DNA of 64,000 nt, from assembly GCA_039621445.1 (NCBI GenBank), contig CP154956.1:79046474-79110473 (forward strand), written 5' to 3'. Made by a program: the position numbers and the translations under genes. The first letter of the stretch is position 1. Every line of letters begins with the position of its first letter. Below, in pieces: positions 32,440 to 42,861 of this stretch. Source of the stretch: Euglena gracilis. Its lineage: Eukaryota > Euglenida > Euglenophyceae > Euglenales. The notes under the pieces are model-generated. The model saw only the letters and a program-made list of their open reading frames with translations. It was not told the origin of the DNA and ran no database searches.

Positions 32440-32609
32440 AAACTGGTGCCTGCAGGGGACCAGCTACCCCAAAGAGGCGCACAACTAGGGTTATACACAT
32501 TGGGGGACCCTCGCTCGGCGCCTTCGGCGCCTCGCTCGGGTCCCCCAATGTTTTTAACCCTAGTTGGGCGCCTCTTTGGGTTCGCTGGGTCCCCTGCAGA
32601 CACCAATTT
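32440..32609. mobile_element. Large foldback element, arms about 83 bp
   Basis: The left arm (AAACTGGTGCCTGCAGGGGA...) and right arm (...TCCCCTGCAGACACCAATTT) are inverted and about 90% matched, meeting at the tip GGCGCC-TTC-GGCGCC. It is followed by AACAACGTTGAGGGG, resembling the start of the 365-bp repeat at 24601. Confidence 0.75.
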
Positions 32610-32689
32610 AACAACGTTGAGGGGATGGGATGGGACAGTTAGGAATGGAAACTTGACCCTAACCCTATGCCTTTAAATAACATCATCAA

Positions 32690-32945
32690 CTGTTCAGGTT
32701 CTGAATTGCAGCAGCCTTCGGCCGCTGCGCGGCCTTCGGCCTTTGGCCAGGCGGCCTTCGGGGCGCACGGCGGTAGACGGGGGGGGGGGGGTAGTCGGCC
32801 GACCAATGGTCGGTAGCTAGTCGGCGAGGCGAGGTGGGGGGGGCATTGGGCAGTCGGCCGACTTTCGGGTTCTGAATTGCCGCGGCCCTCGGCCTTCGGC
32901 GTTCGGCCTTCGGCCAGGCGGCCTTCGGGGCGCATAACCTCAAAT
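32690..32945. repeat. Two copies of a CGGCCTTCGGCC-rich segment
   Basis: GGTTCTGAATTGC, several GCGGCCTTCGGCC steps, and CCAGGCGGCCTTCGGGGCGC occur at 32697-32770 and 32869-32935 in the same orientation, separated by a G run and GTCGGCCGACC steps. Confidence 0.6.
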
Positions 32946-33519
32946 AACAAAATCCCTTCTGTGTTGGCAACATACTCGGGGGCTAAGTTGTTTTTGTGGC
33001 TCACTTTGGCATAGGCGGGGGGGGGGGCACCGCCCCCCCCCCCCCCCCCGCACCCCCCCCTCAAATAACGAAATTCCCTCTATGTTGGCGACATACTTGA
33101 GTGCTAAGTCTTTTTTGTGCAAAATTTTGCAATTATATTGAAAATCTGATGGGGAGAGGTGTTCTTTTGCCAAAAAGTGGCCCAAAATGGGCATTTTGCC
33201 CCCAAGTTTTTGCATATTCACCCCCGATTGGGGGGTTCTGGAGCCATTTAAGTGGGTTTTGACTGGTGTTTGGGGTGATTTGGACAAACGTTTTTTTCAG
33301 GGGGGGGCTTAAATCTCCAGAAAGGGGGGGGGTAGTGCAAAAAAATGGGGGGCGGGCCAACCACCACAGGTCGATAAGGTCGGCCCGACGATGGTCGGGC
33401 CGACCACCGCAAGGACGACCACCGGAAATCCGCTCGGGGCCCGAGATACGGCCGTTTTTCGGCCAATTTAGGCCAATTTAAGCCATTTTGTACACTTTTT
33501 CCACTGTCCGACCTAGCCG

Positions 33520-33840
33520 TTTTTGGCCAAAAAAGTCGAAAAAATCGAAAAAAAAAATTGCCCGAAACGATGTTTTTTGGCCTCCTGGACCCGGGAAAAC
33601 TGTTTGCCGAAAATGGGCGTTTTTCGACCCGCCAGCGCCCCGTTTTGGGCCGCCAACCCATTGACTTTGGGTCAAAACCGGGTCAAAAAAGTCGGAAAAA
33701 AATCGAAAATTGTTTTTTTTTGCCCAAAACGATGTTTTTTGGCCTCCCCGGAAAAGGTGTTTTTGGAGCCGAAAATGAGTGTTTTTTCGACCTGCCAGCG
33801 CCCCGTTTCGGGCACAAAACCCTTGCATTTCAGTCAAAAG
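33520..33840 (-). repeat. 163-bp satellite, about two inverted units
   Basis: It contains GCCCGAAACGATGTTTTTTG and CGACCCGCCAGCGCCCCG, the reverse complements of the array at 25346-26885, with more divergence. Confidence 0.8.
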
Positions 33841-33879
33841 AGCTCCATGGGCCGGTGTATATGGGGGGGGGTCAATGAA

Positions 33880-33955
33880 GTGGTGGGCGCGCGTTTCTCA
33901 ATGAAGGGGTGGGTGCGCGCTTATCAAGAGCTCAGCACTATTCAAAACCTGGTCA
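33880..33955 (-). repeat. Composite-element end module, inverted
   Basis: TTATCAAGAGCTCAGCACTATTC and AAAACCTGGT are the reverse complement of the left end at 28090. The preceding GGTGGGCGCGCGTTTCTCAA is a duplicated variant of the TATAAGCGCGCCC segment. Confidence 0.7.
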
Positions 33956-33980
33956 TTTAGGGGGGGGTAATGGTAAATTG

Positions 33981-34320
33981 CCATCCCCCCCATTATGTAC
34001 CTCCCCCCGGGAGGCCGAAATTGGGGGGGGGGTACATAATGGAGGGGGGGGGTACCCAGGTCCCATTCCCAGACCCGACCGAACAGCCCAAAAGGCGTCA
34101 TTTTTGGCAACTTTTTTTGATGTTTGCAATAAATGGTCAATTTTCAGCACATTTGCCAAACATCACTTTTTGAAAACGTCCCAAAAACGTCGATTTTTGA
34201 GCATTCTTTGGGAAATTCTTTAGAAAAAGTGTTATGACAGTGAGCTACCATCCCCACCCCCATTATGCACCTCCCCCCCAGGGGGTACATAATGGGGGGG
34301 TACACAATGGGGGGGGGATG
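33981..34320. mobile_element. MITE family M2 (CCATCCCCC / TACATAATGGGGG)
   Basis: CCATCCCCCC...TTATGTACCTCCCCC at the left is mirrored by GGGGTACATAATGGGGG...GGGATG at the right. The interior TTTTTGAAAACGTCCCAAAA is uninterrupted here, making this the empty-site reference for the copy at 43964-44509. Confidence 0.65.
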
Positions 34321-34384
34321 ATAACTATCATACATAAATTCTTCCACAATCCATTCTGGTTCCGCTTTTCAAACATGTTAAGCA

Positions 34385-34560
34385 GCACACTGAGGATGGT
34401 TCGATCAATCGTTTTTTCGATCAATCGTTCGCCACCTCTCGATTAATCGCTCATTCGGCCAGGGGTTGATTAATCGTCGATTAATGGTTTTCCTTCATAA
34501 AGAAACACAGGCCTTCATTAATCGTTCGGTAATTGTTCGCCACACCCCGATTAATCGGCA
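34385..34560. repeat. ATTAATCG / ATCGTTCG repeat patch
   Basis: CGATTAATCG, GATCAATCG and TTAATCGTTCG recur about ten times. A shorter similar patch is at 52890-52965. Confidence 0.5.
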
Positions 34561-34874
34561 TTAGCCAATTAGGGGGGGGGACAATTAGGGGGGGGCTCGA
34601 GGACCCCGACCCCATAATTTTTGACGTGTGCAAAATTGGTCGATTTTTTGTGCATTTTTGGATTGGTCATGACTTTTTCTTATCTTTTAACATTTTCGAA
34701 ACGGACGTTTTTGGAGATTTTCTGGCCCCTTGCCGAAATTGGCCAAAGTTGGCCAAGGGAACGTCCATTGGCCAATTGGGCTAACCCCCCCCCCCTAATT
34801 GGCTAATGGACCTCCCTTAAGGACCCCCCAATTAGCCAATTAGGGGGGAGGGCCAATTAGGGGGGGGTGAGGGT
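34558..34874. mobile_element. MITE family M1 (CCCTCACCCC ends), left end truncated
   Basis: The right end CAATTAGGGGGGGGTGAGGG is followed by TA. The interior (GAGGACCCCGACCCCATAAT, GGTCATGACTTTTTCTTATC) matches the copy at 47972-48344. Confidence 0.65.
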
Positions 34875-34980
34875 ACATACACAAACTGACCGAACAACCA
34901 TTAAACTTCAGAACAAAAAAATCTGATGAATCCCTGAAAGAAATGATTTAAAAAAACTGATTATCCATGAAATGGGTGTT

Positions 34981-37039
34981 TTAAGAATCTGGCAAAACCA
35001 CATTATTGAGAGATGCTGTGTGCAAGGAATCCCTTTGCCCCCGTGAAAACGGAGGCCATGGCAACCAGAGAAACAAATATGTAGCATATCCAACCGTATG
35101 AGTAACCATGAACCGGGAAGATACTGTTTGGTGCCATACCATTGCTGCATCATGCACTTTGGTCGCCCTTTTGCTGAATTTCTGAATTTGAAAAGCCCAT
35201 AGCAACAGTATGTTTGGTGCACAAGTGTACTCTGCGAAAAAAATCCAGAGGATCCATGCCAACAGTGCAATCAGGAGGACCACCACAAGCGCAACCTGAA
35301 TCAACGCAGCGAATATAATGGGGCATGGCCAGGCTGTTCTTCATCCCCCAAGACCAGACCCCAAAATTGTGTCACCATCCTCCTGCAGCTCCGAAACAGA
35401 AATGAAAAAGTGGTTTTGGAAATGCCCCACCTTCCCAGTGGTGGGTGGGCCACGAAAAGAAGCTCAGAAAACCTTCACGAATTTGAAAAGTCACCAAGAC
35501 ACAACAAATTTTGTGCAGAAAAGATAATTCTTGGGGGGCAATGGGTCGCACGGTGAGGGACTTCCATTTTGGACCCCCCCCCCGGGATTTCTGAGGCCAG
35601 AGGGGACCCCGAGCCGGGCTGTGGACATCCCCCCCGAAGCTGGGGCTGGAATAAATTAGGAGAATAAAAAGCCACCCCAAAAAAATGCCAGTTTTGACCC
35701 CCGCTTTCCTTTTTTTTTGGTGAACTTTGCCCAATTTTTTACTGAAAAATTCCAACCCGGGCCTTTTTACCTGTTTTTGGGATACCGATGGTTCTGGAAA
35801 TTTGATCAAGTACGTCAAAAAGGGCCAAAAAAACATGCTCCTTTGCCGGGTCACCTTGGTGGGTTTGTTTTTCCAACACCCCCCCCCTCCGGAGCCCCGG
35901 GGGAGCATGATTGCGCTGACTGACCTGGGAGGGAGGGGGGAGCTGCTCTTGGCCTGCCCCAAGCAGGCACACCTCCAGGGGGGGGAGTCCGGGGACCCAG
36001 AAAATTTTCATTGAAAATGGCCTTTTCCGGCGGCGCCTTTGGCGCCAGGGTCGGAGGGGGGAGGCAGGCGCCCCCAAAACCCGACCCCCCCCCCCTGGGG
36101 TCAGATCGGGTGCTATGGGGTGCCTAGGCACCCGACTTTGCACAAGCCTGCGAGGGAGTCACGGCCAAAAACCAGCCAGTCTCTGAAAAACACCAGTCCC
36201 CCGGAGCCAGTGATTGGACCCCCAGCCCCAGAGGCAGGGCTGCACGGGAAGCGGCAACCCCCACCCAACACCCATAGGTGTTGGGTGTCCTGTTCAGTGC
36301 ACCTGTCCTTTCCAGCCACCACCTTTCCAGCCAGCCTGCAGAACCCCCCCCCCCCCGGTGAAGTTCACCGTTTGAAACTTCATTGGGTCCTGGACCCCCC
36401 TCTCTGCCAACACAAACGGTGAACGTTCAGCATTTTTGATTGAAAAATGTCCTTTTTGCAACTCCTCAGAAATTGCATCGAAATGGCCATCTTCTTCCCC
36501 CGACCCTCAAATCAGTGTGGTTCACCGGTGAATTTCACCGAGGCCAGTGAATGATATCGCCAACCAAAGCAGCCTGCTTGCGTCCACAAGAGAAGGATGA
36601 GAATGCCACTTGCGATGGCAGTAAGTGCTGCACCAATGACAGAAACGAAAACGAAGGCGATGACAGTGAGGACAGTGGATTCACAGAAAGAATTTCCCCC
36701 TGTGACTGGGGCACCATACTTTCCATTGCTCCCAGCAAAAAAGTCATTGTCCATGCAAGTCTGCTCGTGAACAGGACTGAATGTGTTGGAGAAACATGTC
36801 TTGAACGGGTAAGCCCAAGCCCGGTTACCAACAGCAATATCCACCATGGCCCAGGGAACGAATGCAGCAAGAAAACCAAGGACCACAATTATGACCAGAA
36901 GCACAATGGTAATCAGGTACCAAAACTCAGCTGGGTGCTTCTCTGGCACTTGACGCACCTTGAATTCTTCGTCAAATTCCGTCATTTTTTGCTGTGGGGG
37001 ATCAAATTTGAGAAACGGTCTCTTTCGCCCAATTTTCAA
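34981..37039 (-). CDS. Two-exon tetraspan membrane protein (four predicted helices)
   Basis: Exon 1 (37039-36539) encodes 167 residues: a charged N-terminus (TEFDEEFKVRQVPEKHP), helix 1 (WYLITIVLLVIIVVLGFLAA), an outer loop of about 70 residues with four cysteines (KTCFSN, EQTCMD, FCES), and helix 2 (VLTVIAFVFVSVIGAALTAI). It ends TCG|GTGAAA. Exon 2 (35295-34981) follows TTGATTCAG in the same phase: helix 3 (VALVVVLLIALLAWILWIFF), a linker, helix 4 (near VGYATYLFLWLPW) and a short tail. The spliced product would be 271 residues, with topology like claudin, MARVEL or similar families, but no family motif is clear. Met at 36984 is an alternative start. Further exons cannot be excluded. This is the best host-gene candidate in the window. 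Confidence 0.55.
35296..36538 (-). other. Predicted intron of the tetraspan gene, repeat-bearing
   Basis: It starts GTGAAATTCACCGG, itself part of the GGTGAAnTTCACC palindrome seen in MITE family M6. It contains a 16-bp palindrome GGGTGCCTAGGCACCC (36117-36132) and the tip GGCGCCTTTGGCGCC (36036-36050). A repeat may therefore have supplied or overlapped the 5' splice site. Confidence 0.4.
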
Positions 37040-37074
37040 AAGTCTTCAAATATTTTTGGACCCCCCACTGACCC

Positions 37075-37215
37075 CAACTGCCACCAACATTCGGGCCTGT
37101 TCGGCCTCGGCGACGGCGACGGTGTCGGTCCAAAAAAGGTCACGCTCGCGGAACGTGACCACGCGATTCCACCGCGGCTCGCGGACGCCATATTACCCGT
37201 GTCTCAATACAAGCA
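37075..37215 (-). promoter_or_regulatory. CpG-rich putative promoter of the tetraspan gene
   Basis: CpG-dense sequence just upstream of exon 1 contains the inverted pair GGTCACG / CGTGACC (37137-37159). No TATA box is evident. This is inferred from position and composition only. Confidence 0.3.
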
Positions 37216-37521
37216 GTCAAGTGTGTGCCGCAATTAGTGTTTTTGTTCGGTGTGATTCCGTTGGGTTTGTTGCTGATGTAGGAGGGATGAGGTTGACGAC
37301 ATTTGTCCGGTCTGCTTCACCTCTGTACATGTTGCACATAGAGCGCCCAACTGAGTCCCCTCAGGACGATGTAGAATGCACATTTCCGACCCGCCGGAGC
37401 GCCATGTACATAAACGGTGCACGCCAGAAATATATCCTACACTTTCGCATCTTATGTCCCCAAACATGCTGCACGAGCGATGCCAATTCATGATTCAACC
37501 CGATGGGTTGGCATATGTTTT

Positions 37522-37761
37522 GGAGGTTCGGCAGCCACCCCCCCCCCCGGTGGTCGGACCCCCTTGGCACGGCAAAATGGGGACCCCCCCTGGCCAGCCA
37601 ACCCCCTCGGCACGGTATGCCGAACCATACCAATGAATTTTCCTTTGGGAAATTCTGGCTGTCCGCCACGGTGAACCCCCCCCCTGGGGGACCCCTCGGC
37701 ACGGCAAAATGGGGACCCTCCCCTGGTGGCCGAGGGCCCTCGTCAGACGTGCCGAACCTCC
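37522..37761. mobile_element. MITE family M5 (GGAGGTTCGGCA ends), copy 1
   Basis: Perfect terminal inverted repeat GGAGGTTCGGCA / TGCCGAACCTCC, flanked by TTTT on both sides. The interior has three CTCGGCACGGCAAAATGGGG-type segments. The second copy is at 60180-60426. Confidence 0.75.
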
Positions 37762-38094
37762 TTTTAGGCTCACTCACTCATTTTTGACCAAAGGTTTTCA
37801 TTTTTGACCAAAGAAAGTTTCACATGACGTTTTTGAGGGGAAGGCGCCTCACGTTGTGCTGAGGGAATCAGCTTTTTTAAAAAAAAACAAAAAAAAACGG
37901 CATGGAGGGTTTGGGGGAAAATTTTTTTGCGATTCTTTTTAGAAAAAATTCATTTTTTATCTCTGCAGCATTCATTTTTTGTTTTTTTTTGGGGGGGGGG
38001 TTGAAAGCATGATTTTTCGCACCACAAAACACAGATTTGGAAATACCGTGCCCCCCCCCCCCCCCCACCCCCCCCGAGCTATTCCCAAAACCCC

Positions 38095-38220
38095 CCCCCA
38101 AATATAAGAAACCCCTCGCTACATGGGGGTATAAGAAACCCCCAAATATTAGAAACCCTTTGGCCGATTTTCAGCCGACACCCAAATATAAGAAACCCCC
38201 AAATATAAGAAACCCCTGGG
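38095..38220. repeat. AATATAAGAAACCCC short repeats
   Basis: Five copies of AAATATAAGAAACCCC with variants. More occur at 39662-39682 (after the hAT-like insertion) and 42792-42860, where two meet head to head. Confidence 0.65.
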
Positions 38221-38227
38221 CTGTTGG

Positions 38228-39648
38228 CAGGGCTGGATAGAGGTAGAGGGATAGAGGTAGAGGTAGAGGTAGAGGTAGAGGTAGAGGTCACCTCTACCTC
38301 TACTATCCCTCTATGTCTCCTCAATGTCAAATTTTTAAGGAAAGTGGATTAACAAAGAAAATTAATGCCGAACGAAGGCATTTTTATGGAAAGAATTAGA
38401 AATTGGCCATTCTTGTCACAAATCTCTTCTGGCAATTTTTGAGACCACCCATCCGGATATTTTTTCTCATTCCTAACCTAAATAAGATGGGTTGAGATGC
38501 TAATTTGCCAAATTTGAGCAAGGTTGACGGCTTGTTTTTTTTTGAAACAAAAAAAACATGTTTTTTTAAAAAAATATGTTTTTTTAAAAAAAAACAAAAA
38601 AAACGTCATGGAGGGTTTGGGGAAAAATTTTTTGCAATGTTTTTTTTTTGGGGAAAAAGTGCATTTTTTATCTCTACAACATTCATTTTTTGGGTTGAAA
38701 GCATGATTTTTCGCACCAGAAAACACAGATTTGGAAATACTTTCACACATTTGAAGAAGAAAAAAAACTGCACAGGGGTATTCCCCCCATGACCCCCCTC
38801 CCCCAACCCGACCTAAGACCCGTTTCGGCCATTTTTTTTCTGAAAAACTTGGCCGGTGATGCCTAATTTGACAGAATATTCCAGTAGATTTCCTAATTTT
38901 CGTTTGGGGGATTCCTATTTTGGAGCCTAAAAAGGATTTTTTCCCAAAAATTTCGTTTTCGGTGATTTCTAATCTAGCCACCGAAAATGTGACCCCCCCC
39001 GTGACCCCCCCCCTCGTGACCCGAACCACCCGCGAAAATTTTTCTTCAAAAAATGGTCATTTCGCAAGGAAAAAGGTCAAATTTTGCTTTTTCAAAAAAA
39101 AACATGTTTTTTTGTTGTTTTTTTTAAAAAAACAAAAAAAAACGTCAACCCTGAATTTGAGGCATTTGGAGCCTTTTGTGGCCCTTTTTGGTGCCGGTTT
39201 ATGACATTTTATGGACATAGAGGTGACATAGAGGTAGAGGGGGTGTTTCCCCCGCGACCCCCCCGCGACCCCGCCCCGCGACCCCCCCGCGACCCCACCC
39301 TGAGCCCGGTTTCGGGTTTCCAAAAAGTACAAAAAAGTACATTAATTAGGAATTTGCCACTCAATTAGGAATCAAAAACAGGAAAAATTGGTCCCAAATT
39401 CCTAATTGGACCTATTTTTGGACCCAAATGGCACGCAAATTCCTAATTGGGATCTAAAATTAGAGGATGGTATGACGTCACACAAGTCACACATGACCTG
39501 CCGCGAAACCCATTTCCCCCCCGCTACCCCCCCCCGCGACCCCCCCGCGACCCCCCCCGCGACCCCAACACCCCCAGAGGTAGAGGTAGAAGTGGGTCAG
39601 ATAGAGGTAGAGGACTTTGACCTCTACCTCTACCTCTATCCAGCCCTG
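38228..39648. mobile_element. hAT-like non-autonomous element, 8-bp duplication
   Basis: Ends are CAGGGCTGGATAGAGG and CCTCTATCCAGCCCTG, continuing inward as TAGAGG/CCTCTA microsatellites. The 8-mer GCTGTTGG abuts both ends (38220-38227; right copy sharing the last G, 39648-39655). CAGGG tips and 8-bp duplications are typical of hAT elements. The interior holds long A/T runs, one GTGACCCC-family segment and one M4 MITE. No transposase was recognised. Confidence 0.7.
39239..39575. mobile_element. MITE family M4 (GGGGGTG ends), 3-bp duplication AGA
   Basis: GGGGGTGTT...AACACCCCC is flanked by AGA on both sides. Just inside the left end and before the right end are tandem GCGACCCCCCC repeats; the interior has ATTAGGAATTTGCCAC and a GTCACACATGACC palindrome. 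Confidence 0.7.
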
Positions 39649-39924
39649 CTGTTGGATGCTAATCCAAATATAAGAAACCCCTCATTTACTTTCACCACTG
39701 GTCACAGCAAATCTGAAGGCGCGATCAACACACAAATCAAGTCGGTCCAGTCTATTGTTTCTTTACAAAACAAGAGGTAAGACGCAACTGTTTTTTTGGT
39801 GGGGCAGGAGCGACTGGACCCAAGAAGGTGATAAATGGGAGAATCATGAACATTGTTTTCTGCCCGTCACCTTCTTGAAAGGAGTGGGAGCTTGGACCGG
39901 CGGTCCAGGAAGCAATATAGGATA

Positions 39925-40627
39925 CCATGCCCCCCGCCTTTACTGTCCCCCCCCTTACTGTTCCCATTGGGGGGACGGGAACAGTACAGTGTCATAGCAC
40001 TTTCAAGGCAAAAGGGGGGATTTTTTTGGTCGGTTTTTGGTGCTTTCCATCCCACCAAAATCCAACCTAATGGGGGTGTATCCCCCGCGACCCCCCCCGC
40101 GACCCCCCCGCGACCCCCCTGCGACCCACACATGGAGGGTTTCCGCATCCCAGTAGGAGCCAAAAAAGGGCACCTAATTAGGAATTTGCACCCAAATTAG
40201 GAATCGAAATTGCCTAAAATGTGTGACAAATTCCTAATTGGAGCTATTTTTGACCCAAAAGTTCTAAAAATAGGTCCCATGTGACGTTGTATGAGAGGTC
40301 ACACTTGTCACGCGTGACCCGTCAAAACTTCCACGTTCCCCCCGCGACCCCCCCCGCGACCCCCCCGCGACCCCCCCCGCGACTCATACACCCCCAATGC
40401 CAAAATGGATGTTGTGGAGGTGCAATTTTCAAGCATGTAAACCAAAAAAGCTTCATTTTGGCATTTTAGGTGGCCTTTTGGCTCTAACTTGGTTGGTTGG
40501 TTCATGGCCCATTGGAACAGTAAGGGGGGGGGAGCTCCCCCCCTCTTACTGTTCCCCCCCCCCTTACTGTTCCCATGGACCCAAAAGGGGGCCACGGGAC
40601 GGGAACAGTAAGGGGGGGGGGGCATGG
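39925..40627. mobile_element. MITE family M3, copy interrupted by an M4 MITE
   Basis: CCATGCCCCCC...TTTACTGT and ACAGTAAGGGGGGGGGGCATGG are the ends, with TA on both sides (39923-39924; 40628-40629). An M4 element sits inside at 40072-40395. Confidence 0.7.
40072..40395. mobile_element. MITE family M4, 3-bp duplication AAT
   Basis: GGGGGTGTA...TACACCCCC with AAT on both sides. The same GCGACCCCCCC arrays and interior as the copy at 39239-39575. Confidence 0.75.
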
Positions 40628-41574
40628 TACTCCTCGGCAGGGGAGGAGTAGTCGTAGTCGGGGAGACCACGGCATTTGGGCTTAGTGCCCAGCCAGGTGT
40701 ACCCCAGCTGAGCGAAGGCACTGGCAACATCTGCGGTTTGCAAGGTCTAACGTTGATGCAAAGTACACGTCAATGTATTGAAAATAGCTGGTTAACCCAG
40801 GAGGCACCAATACACGCCTCACCTGAAGGATGAAAGATGCATATGCTATCCAAACATTACAACAAACCAGCATTTTTCGCCACTGATCCGTTAGCCCAGG
40901 AAGACCATGGACCGGGGCGTGGTCGTATAGCAACAACTTCGGGAAATCCTTCGGGACGTTGGCTTTCCATTCCTCAATCACGAGGTGCCAGGTTGCCTCA
41001 TCGGCAATTGCTTCTTCCTGTGACAGAGCATGAGAAACAACCCTCAGGTTTGGCCACAAACCTGGATCGTTACCAAGACGTCTTGGTCCCATGCTGCCTA
41101 TTCCGTGGCCGTGATCCTCGTTCCCTTGCCAAAGAACACCACGATGGGTTTCACGTGCAACTCCTTGTTGCCAAAGATCGTCACCAAGACTGTGCTCATA
41201 CGCTTGTCCTAATTACCATTCTCCAGGACAGCAACATCGTCCACGCCTAAAGCATGGCAACAGGGTGGGACAAACAGAAACATAACTAAAATACCTTTTG
41301 TTGTGATGGTGGTGTGCCCATCTGAACCTGAGAACGACAGGGGGATCTCGTCCCTATTTGCCACATCTTCTGGTGCAAATGACAGCGTTCCCAGCGAGGA
41401 GTGTTCTCAAAAACTACCACAAAAATTCATGAAAAGACCTGTCCGTGTCACGACTCTCTTCCCCACTTGGACCAAAATGGTTTGCAAGTTTTCTGAGACG
41501 TAAGAAGTTGGCACAACGAACGATCAAGAGGAGGGTCAAGGTGACTGATGCACAACTGAAAGAGCAGGCCTTGG

Positions 41575-41752
41575 GGAGGTTAGGCAGGGGTGGGGGGGGG
41601 TTGGGGGCTTCGCCCCTAAAGGAATTTCAATGGAGAAACTTCACCGGTGAAGTTCACCGGTGAAGTTCACCGCCATGTATTTCCAATGAAGAGGGGGGGG
41701 TGGGGGGGTCCCGCGCGAAAAACCCAAAGTCACCGCCTAATCTCCTGGAGTT
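41575..41752. mobile_element. MITE family M6, copy 1 (within the transposase)
   Basis: Diverged inverted ends GGGAGGTTAGGCAG and CCGCCTAATCTCC. The interior carries two overlapping GGTGAAGTTCACC palindromes. Copy 2 at 42595-42776 is in the same orientation. Confidence 0.6.
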
Positions 41753-41813
41753 CCATCATACCATTCGAACAGAAGGGCCCTCTTATTTTCTTCAGCCAAG
41801 AACACCTAGAGGG

Positions 41814-42029
41814 GGGTCGGCACACCCCTCCCCCCCCCCCTCACCGACCCCCTCGCCACGCCATTTTACCCCCCCCTTTTCAGACCCCCTCCCCACGCCA
41901 GTTCTGCCGAGCCAAAGAAAACTTTCTTGGCCAGCCCCCGCGCACCCCTCCCCCCCATCCGGGACCCCCTCGCCATGCCAACCCCCCCCCCCCTAGCCGG
42001 ACGGCTCGCCACGGCGTGCCGACCCCCCA
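41814..42029. mobile_element. MITE with GGGGGGTCGGCAC ends (within the transposase)
   Basis: GGGGGGTCGGCAC at the left is inverted as GTGCCGACCCCCC at the right. The interior has CCCCTCGCCACGCC-type repeats related to family M5. Confidence 0.55.
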
Positions 42030-42594
42030 GAGGGCAGGTAAAAAATTCAACCAAAAAGGGGGAGAAATATACACCTGAGCTTGCTGGAGAGCGGCCTTCT
42101 TTGTGGTGCGTCGTTTGTTGGCTTTTCGGTCTTTGATCCAAGCTTCAAGTTTTGTCCTCGACCCTTGGGGAAAACATTTTCCTTCCACATGACCCCAATC
42201 GAGCCCTCTTTTTCCCACCACTCTTGGCTGCTGTCACAAGCTTGTCCTTGGATGCAATCCACTTGCTGATCATCCCTTTTGGAACCCCACTTTGCTTGGA
42301 TGCTTGCCCAATGGTGCTTGTGCTGGCTGCATGGATAACTTTCAATTTGAAATCCACAGTATATTTCTTGCGAATCTTTCTTTCACCGACATCACTCCCA
42401 GATTCAGAAATACCACTAGCACTACCACTTTCTTCTGTGCTGATGGAATGATCTGATTCATCATAAACACTCTCCAGGGCCTCGGAAGACGAGCCGTTAG
42501 ACGTGAAGAAAATCCTACACACGGCAGTCACATGTAATTAATCAGATGAAGGAACCGAAAAGAAAAAAGTTCCATTTATAAGAAGAAACCCCTG

Positions 42595-42776
42595 GGAGGT
42601 TAGGCAGGGGTGGGGGGGGGGGGTTGGGGGCTTCGCCCCTAAAGGAATTTCAATGGAGAAACTTCACCGGTGAAGTTCACCGGTGAAGTTCACCGCCATG
42701 TGTTTCCAATGAAGACGGGGGGGGGGGGTGGGGGGGTCCCGCCTGAAAAACCCAAAGTTCACTGCCTGATCTCCCT
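42595..42776. mobile_element. MITE family M6, copy 2
   Basis: Direct, about 95% identical by eye to 41575-41752, with ends GGGAGGTTAGGCAG and CTGCCTGATCTCC. Confidence 0.6.
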
Positions 42777-42861
42777 GGGGCCTGCCTTCAACACCCAAAT
42801 ATAAGAAACCCTTTGGGCCGGTCGGCCGACACCCAAATATAAGAAACGGGTTTCTTATATT

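Larger units (their letters stand above)
40682..42531 (-). pseudogene. Pogo/Tigger-like transposase remnant with introns
   Basis: The N-terminal part (42531-42194) has a helix-turn-helix of the psq/CENP-B/Brinker type: KKYTVDFKLKVIHAAS, QASKQSGVPKGMISKW. After a one-base shift in an AAAA run (about 42147) comes PRVEDK-LEAWIKDRKANKR, ending at splice-like CAG|GTGTAT (42075). A later exon (41492-41295) contains ANRDEIPLSF, matching the first catalytic Asp region of DDE_1 transposases. A 87-bp GT...AG intron (41294-41208) joins TTITTKG to DKRMSTVLVTIFGNKEL. The last part has LLLYDHAPVH (second Asp) and VPPGLTSYFQYID (third Asp region). At least two frame changes and two MITEs make it a likely pseudogene. 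Confidence 0.6.

Noticed and set aside
32650-32672. Telomere-like CCCTAACCCTA
   Set aside because: Only two partial units in otherwise unrelated sequence, and the same place in the related 365-bp repeat reads CCCTGACCCTA.
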